Shown: one piece after another, positions 58,412 to 64,000 of the stretch | How positions within the stretch are numbered: position 1 is the first letter of the stretch | Layout: every line of letters begins with the position of its first letter | Assembly: GCA_020543525.1 (NCBI GenBank) | Contig: JAHYIO010000031.1 | Location: 1,674,001-1,738,000 of the forward strand | Direction of reading: 5' to 3' | DNA from: Coriolopsis trogii | Taxonomy: Eukaryota > Basidiomycota > Agaricomycetes > Polyporales > Polyporaceae | DNA length: 64,000 bases | Made by a program: the position numbers and the translations under genes | The notes under the pieces: generated by a model | Databases searched by the model: none | What the model was told of the DNA's origin: nothing | What the model saw: the letters and a program-made list of their open reading frames with translations, nothing else

Positions 58412-58774
58412 ATGGCAGAATCATTCCGTACGCCGTTCTATCTCATGTGCATGTTGTCAAAGACTCACCTTCGTGCACAGACTGGCGCATGCAGTTAAAC
58501 AACTACCTCCAGGCGAACGGGGGTGCCCGCCTCCTCACTTGGGAGGTATACCAAAGTGGTCCTCTACACCAGCCTTCGTGGACGGCAATTGCTTACAGTA
58601 AGTAGACAGCCCTTGCTCCGCTCATGCGCCATCCCTGACGGTTATGTGTTTGCAGTTCGTGGTGTCGAATACGGTCGCGCATACGGACCTAGCCAATCGG
58701 TCGTCAAGGAAGAGGCTGCCCGCCAAACCTTGAACGCCCTCATATCCGACCGCAGAACGAGAGGCTACCAATAG
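58412..58774 (+). CDS. Small protein made of a single double-stranded RNA binding domain
   Basis: Three exons. Exon 1 encodes only MAESF plus one base, then a 53-base intron (GTACGC..CACAG). Exon 2 reads 'WRMQLNNYLQANGGARLLTW', then 'EVYQSGPLHQPSWTAIAY'. Exon 3, after GTAAGT..TGCAG, reads 'IRGVEYGRAYGPSQ', then '[16 protein letters not shown]', and ends 'RTRGYQ'. This is the full alpha-beta-beta-beta-alpha layout of a dsRBD, with the P-x-W-T-A strand and the conserved '[12 protein letters not shown]' RNA-binding helix. The whole protein is under 90 residues, so there is no room for a nuclease or kinase domain. Solo dsRBD proteins are frequent in agaricomycetes; their role is not established. 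An alternative acceptor 18 bases earlier would add six residues. Confidence 0.82.
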
Positions 58775-60905
58775 GCGGCAACGGGAGATATCGTCCTCTT
58801 CTTCCGTCCTGCTCCGCTTTCGCTCTCGTCGCTTTCCGTCGCTCTCCGCTCTGCTGCTACTTTCGCCGCTTGTTACACGCTCCTGTTTCTCCGTTGACAG
58901 ACACTGATTGGACTTCTTGTTACCCCTGTTCTGTTTTACTGTATCCTTTCGGCGCTGTAATCCCCGTTTCATCATTTCATCGCTGTACCTTTTGGACTAA
59001 ACAAGGACGCTATGTCGCTGTATCTATACCTAGCGGCAGGGCCTTTTATTGCATCACCGTAGTGTAATTTATCCTGTAATGTACACTCTCGCAATGTTGA
59101 TTCGACTCGTCCTCCTCTTACGGAGCCTCTTACATGCTGTACTCTGCTATCCCACCGGGCTCCGGTGCCCCGTTCGCTGCCGCTACCGAGCATAGCTCTT
59201 CAATGATGGGTATGAAGGTAAACGGCACTATAAGTGTTCTAGAATCTATTCCTCAGGGGGAGAGGTTATACCTGTGCGCCGTATCCGAAATCGTCGGGCT
59301 TCTACCGCCATGACATCAATGTCGGTTCTTAAGATGATCCTTGCTGTGATCTGGTTGTCATAGAAGATTGAAGCCCTATGTTACGCTGCCTTCCACCACC
59401 GGCATGTCTTTGCAAATGCGAATGCACGGAATAACGCGTCCGAACATGCCCAGACACGTCGACAACACGATCACGTGACCGCGTCTCGGTGGGCGTCCAC
59501 CTTGGTCGGCCACTAACGCTCGACGACTGGCTTCTAACGGTGTATGTGACGTGGAGGCGATATCTGTCAATAATATAACACAGCTTCAAGGAGCTCAACA
59601 ATTTACTCATATCTGAGAATCACGAGCGGTTTACAAAAGACTACTTACCGTGTTCTGAAAATAAGAACCACCGGTCGAGTGGCACAAACGCCGTTCTTTG
59701 CACATTACCTTAGCAGCTCTAACCCTGGGAAACCCTCAAATACAAGTATGCCTACAATAGAGAAACAAGTGCGTACTCAGAAGGGCCGCTGTTGCATGAC
59801 GAATAGCCCATAGCCCAGGTTTACCACTGGTAACACGAATACAGCCATGATGTCGCAGGTGGCCTATTTTCCTATCTGAGTTCCCCGGCAGTGTCGCGAT
59901 TGTCGTGCAAGTCCGTGATAAATCACCGAGTGTTACACAGGGCTTGCTCACTGCTGTTTTGCATATTTGTCAGGTCATTATGCCCTTTCCAGCGAGAAGC
60001 TCCCTCACACTGACACATTGACTACAGTTCTCGTGGGCCATTCTCGACCTGGATGCATACACCGTTATACCAGAACAAATACCATCAAGGCGATATGGGA
60101 ATGAGGGTGCACTGACTCCCGTAGGTGTGATGGCCGTGAGTACGGAGATGAGACGCGGACGCACTGCGCTACGGGGTCATCTATAACCTCTAAGCTCTTG
60201 ATCTCATGGCTGTGCGTCGTCCAACTCCGCGATTCTTGCAGTGCAAGGAAGCTTCGTCATGGATTCGTGAGTTTCCGCTATCGAGTCATTAAGGATGCCC
60301 GGAAACCCCCGCGCTTGCGTCTGGCTTCTATCACGCAGCGTCCATGCACGCATGCCCAACAGAGTATTCTCGCCTTCTTTGCTTCTAGCGCGAGACATCA
60401 AGGGACGAATTTGCGGCTATGCGAATGGCGGCTGTTCGAGCGACATGCACAGAAATGGCCAGATACCGAGACGTCGCAGGCACATACTGCATTGACTTCC
60501 CACCAAATGTACGATCGAAACGCCCAGACATCTTGACATGACGTCAAGAAACGAGTACGCCGCTGGCGATCCTGTGTTTGATGGGAGAAGAATCATGTGT
60601 AACCCTTATCCTGCATGCCGCTCGACAGTCCCCAATGGGGCAAGGTCCAGCAAGTCAGTCGCACAGCTCCGCTTTCCAGCCGCCCCGGCTCCCGACGTGC
60701 GGCTTCCGAATCGGGGGCGGTCAGTAGCTCACCTGGAAACGGAGTGTCTTTTGAGACTCTCTGAGAGCCATCTGGTAGTGACGTCCTCTGCGCATGCGAG
60801 CATAACATATACCATATGTATGTGTAGTCTGGACCGCACAGTACTGTGCCGAAGCTGATAATTCCGTTCGTGAAAGTAGTCCAATGCCTGTTCTTGTGGA
60901 ACGCG
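58775..60905. other. Intergenic region between the dsRBD and aquaporin genes
   Basis: The first few hundred bases are T/C-rich 3' region of the dsRBD gene. The rest holds the 3' side of the convergent aquaporin gene. No other supported gene or repeat was seen; a 93-codon minus frame at 59329-59610 lacks motifs. Confidence 0.4.
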
Positions 60906-62587
60906 TCAGACTTTCTCCAACGTCTCCTCCACGACCTCGTCGGACCCGCGAGAAATCGTCTCCAGCGCCCCGGTTTCCTGGCTGTGCTGCTCGTGCGCGA
61001 GACGAGCGGCGAGGAAGTCGGCACTAGCAGGCGTCACCGCTAGCAATCCCCGAAAGTGAAGAAACGAGACTCAGTCTCTGACATATCTTCAAGAATGAGA
61101 CCAGAGGAAATATACGCACTGCGTCCGTAGTCCGCGAACGCCGCCTCATACACTACAGCAGCAAGTAGTGTAGCTGGGATGTTCGTCAGGGCCGTGATGG
61201 CCGCATACGGACCGCCGCCAGCGTCGATGCCCCAGACAGTAAGCGCCATGAGCCGCGCACCGACATCGCGGGCAGAGTTGGTGGCCACTGCAGGACGAGA
61301 ATGTATTGCAGAGAGCGTACAGCCGCAGGGCGATGCCGTGTTCCCATTCATGTCAAGTGAGGTTCGACATTCATGACTAGATATCTGTGAAAGGGTTTTA
61401 CTGACCACCGACTCGAGAGAAGCTCCACACCATGAGCGCGCTGCCGGCAGAAGCGGGTTCCGTCAGCGTCCCGCACGTGTCGGAGAGTGGCGGAGGGATC
61501 AAGGACTGACTAGACAAGGGCGATGATCCAGGGCGCCGCGAGGGGCGAGACCGTGAAGTTCGTCGGGTCGTCGACCGCCCATATTACCAAACCGATCAGG
61601 AAATCCTACAAAGCACGCGGACGCTTTAGTCGGTGACTGACATCCTCTGCATCATCAATACTTACGCAGACGAACTCGTTCAGGAAAACCTGCCCAAGGT
61701 TTGTGCCTGGAGTCACATAGATGGCGAATATACCGGCGGGCCCGCTCGGTGTGAACAGTATCGAGTCAAGGGTGCCTGCTTGTGCGAGAGCCTGTTCTGT
61801 TTGCTGTAACAATTCATATCGTTCGCGGTCAGGGTCTCAGCGTGTCTTCCATTAACGAATATGAAAGACCGATGGACCTTGATGATGTCCAGGTATTGCA
61901 CATATATCAAGAGACAAGCCGCGTAGGCTCCCAATATTTGTGCCACAATATACCTAGTCGCAATGCCACCATGTATGTGACATTGCTATTAGTGGAATCA
62001 ACACTTCCAGACGGCCAATGCTCACCGTAGAGCTTTCTGCAGCGACATTCTCCTCATGAGGACGAACGCGATGCTCACGGCCGGGTTGTAATGCCCACCA
62101 GACGTCTGCGAAGTTACCTGGCAGGTGAAATCCCCCCGGATGAGCGTTCGAGAGATCACAGCAGACGAAGCGAACTCACGACGAAAGCGAACAGGACGCC
62201 CATCGCGTACGCGATGCCAATCTGCAGCACCGACGAGAGTCCTTCGGCGTCGCCAGTATTCAACCGAAACGAAGCCGCAGATCCAACGCCTCGCGCAGGG
62301 TATCAGGCCAACGACAGCGAGAACAAGACGCAGCGAGCGCACCCGCATAGACATAGAAGAACACGCCGAACTGACAGGCGCATCGGTGAGGCCATGTTCG
62401 ATCAGGAACGGCGCGTAGAGCTCTGCTAACGACTCACAAACTCTGCTGTGCACTCTGCGAGCCAATGCGCCCGGCGCTGTCGCTGTCGCTGCCATCGTAT
62501 CTGGATGTTCGACCTAGGCTTGACCTCGTCCAAGTGGATCAGGTCTTCCGTCCTGAATCCACGCGGCGGCGGATGCACTGCAGCCAT
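60906..62587 (-). CDS. Aquaporin / MIP-family channel
   Basis: The start at 62587 gives MAAVHPPPRGFRTEDLIHLD. The first helix begins 'AHWLAECTAEF' and 'FGVFFYVYAG', then 'SVLQIGIAYAMGVLFAFVV'. The first channel motif is a normal NPA in 'SGGHYNPAVSIAFVLMRRMS'. Further segments are 'YIVAQILGAYAACLLIYVQY', 'LDSILFTPSGPAGIFAIYVT', and 'FLIGLVIWAVDDPTNFTVSP'. The second motif, in 'NSARDVGARLMALTVWGID', has NSA in place of NPA but keeps the R and D. Then come 'AAITALTNIPATLLAAVVYE' and the C-terminal tail to TGA at 60906-60908. Six helices and two half-helices can be placed. These channels conduct water or small solutes across membranes; the changed second motif makes substrate prediction unsafe. 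About eight exons; the border near 61430-61270 is approximate. Confidence 0.85.
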
Positions 62588-63211
62588 CTTGGATACTTGG
62601 TCGACTGGGGGAAAGCGAAACGATCAGCGAAGGTAGGAGCGCCCCAGCACCTCCACCCTCTACTGCTCATTATCTGCGGGATGGCCACTATCACTCCGCA
62701 CATTCTCAAGCCCCTGGCTGCAATACTTTGTGCCTCGTTCTCGTATCCTTCTCGGGTCCCATGCGGGTACGGGGTATATAATTATGGCCGCTGCTCCCAA
62801 CCTTCGAGGCAGCTGACCGTACCGTGCGTTCGCTTTCAATAGCGCATGTACGCCTGGCCAAGTCCGGCTGCATAAATATAGCACGAAGTCTGCCTTGCGC
62901 ACGAGTGCGATGAAGAGAAGCTGTGATTGCATGTAGCTTCAGCCGAAATACATGAACGTCGAACCAGCGGGGAGTACATAGGTGACGCACCTTTCATACT
63001 GGTTGTGCGAAATGAATGTCGGTGGATGGTTGTATAAGGCGTTACGCCAATGGTAGCTGAAGGAGGCAAACGAAGTTGAGCTCCTTCCTGCAAGTATTCC
63101 ATAAGCCGTCCTAGAGATAGACGTCCTTCGAGTCGAGCATGGACCATCAGAACGAGTAGGCAAAGTTTGTGCGGTCAACCTCAAGGGAAGGGGGAGCACA
63201 GACCGTTCCAC
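62588..63211. other. Upstream region of the aquaporin gene
   Basis: A TATATAAT-like sequence at 62775-62782 could be a distant TATA element. Minus-strand frames here (62836-63211) show no motifs. Confidence 0.35.
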
Positions 63212-63595
63212 TACTGTACCATTTCAAACAGTTCGGCCAGTCACGCGTCACAAGGCCTCATTTCTGGACGAAATTGGGCTCTTGTCACCGGTCACAGGGG
63301 GTATCTGCCCAATGCGCACACGGGCGCTTATTCAATTGCTAAGCGAGCCCACCATGTACACTCGAGCCGTCCCAATCATACACGTTGGATATGAGCAAAA
63401 AATTGCTGGAGACATACCTTATGGCTAATATCAGTCCCAACAGCTAAATTGAGTTAGCTTATGACTAGGTAAGGCAACAAAATAGACGGATCTGCAGGTT
63501 CGTCACAGCGCCTAAGCCTGTGCTGACGAATTGTACAATGAAATGTCCATGTCACACGTCACAGCCAGTGCCGAACTGTTTGAAATGGTACAGTA
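63212..63595. mobile_element. MITE-like element with 26-base terminal inverted repeats
   Basis: The first 26 bases (63212-63237, starting TACTGTACCATTTC) are a perfect reverse complement of the last 26 (63570-63595, ending GAAATGGTACAGTA). Inside these, similarity continues imperfectly for about 25 more bases on each side. The outermost bases on both ends are TA. An element of about 380 bases beginning CTGTACC with a TA target duplication fits a Tc1/mariner-type MITE. There is no transposase frame inside, so it would be non-autonomous. Confidence 0.8.
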
Positions 63596-64000
63596 ATAGA
63601 AAAGGTACACTGTAGTACATAGGCTGACCACCAACAAAGCAGTGGACGAATCCATATGGTGGAGGGCCGTCAATACCAGGTGCAGTGGAATGATTCGTAA
63701 CATGAACTTACTTCAGCTGCGTGCATATGATAACACCTCTGACCTGTCCGTCTCCGTCGATATCATCGCCACGCTGAATGCTCGTCTCTAGCAAGAAACA
63801 CGAGCCCTTCTCACCTCAATCGACGTTCGAGATAAGACGGCCCCGGTAACGAAACGCGAAAGGTGCCGGACGCGATATGTAGCGGGATGACGAATCAGGC
63901 AAGTCGGCCTTCGGCTTTGTGGCTGACAGGTCGCTCTCGGTCGACGGTCGCTGACAAGGCCCGACCCGGCACCGGTTACTGTCATAACCGGTCCCCTTCC
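63596..64000. other. Right end of the window
   Basis: No gene is supported. An 8-base inverted repeat, ACCGGTTA and TAACCGGT, lies at 63971-63978 and 63985-63992. Confidence 0.4.

Overview
The window looks like nuclear DNA from a filamentous basidiomycete, most likely a mushroom-forming agaricomycete. Genes lie on both strands and are split by many short introns of about 45-70 bases with GT..AG borders. Several products belong to families typical of agaricomycetes: two families of multi-pass membrane proteins (DUF6534 and DUF6533), F-box proteins, a solo double-stranded RNA binding protein and a MATA-type HMG-box protein. No prokaryotic operons, rRNA, tRNA or CRISPR arrays were seen. Gene models were assembled by eye from reading frames and splice signals, so outer borders are firmer than inner exon borders.

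Layout. 1-8 kb: the 3' end of one gene (+), two F-box-type genes (+), a DUF6534 membrane protein (-) and a TMEM53-like DUF829 protein (-). 8.6-9.7 kb: a glycine-rich RRM protein (-). 10.4-14.9 kb: an HMT1-type ABC half-transporter (-). 15.4-18.8 kb: MCM2 (-), which shares a short head-to-head promoter with an unrecognised 880-residue protein (19.06-21.75 kb, +). 22.0-23.6 kb: a second F-box gene (-), paralogous to the one at 2.4 kb. 24.5-26.7 kb: ATP-dependent PEP carboxykinase (-). 28.3-29.4 kb: a second DUF829 gene (+). 29.4-33.9 kb: a gene-poor stretch with a small degenerate tandem repeat. 33.9-35.8 kb: an HMG-box regulator (+). 38.5-41.8 kb: NAD kinase (-). 43.4-44.8 kb: a secreted PLC-like phosphodiesterase (+) with a 5-base exon. 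46.6-48.7 kb: a DUF6533 membrane protein (+). 49.05-50.7 kb: a queuosine-salvage enzyme (DUF2419, -). 51.4-52.9 kb: ferrochelatase (-). 55.1-56.6 kb: a disordered basic protein (-). 58.4-58.8 kb: a solo dsRBD protein (+). 60.9-62.6 kb: an aquaporin-type channel (-). 63.2-63.6 kb: a MITE-like element.

How the genes relate. Most are unrelated housekeeping genes: DNA replication licensing, gluconeogenesis, NADP supply, heme synthesis, queuine recycling, metal or conjugate transport, and water or solute transport. Between them lie lineage-specific families that appear to have duplicated locally. The best candidate for something undescribed is the 880-residue protein opposite MCM2. Two MluI cell-cycle-box hexamers (ACGCGT) lie in the shared 266-base promoter, which suggests G1/S co-expression and a possible replication-linked role.
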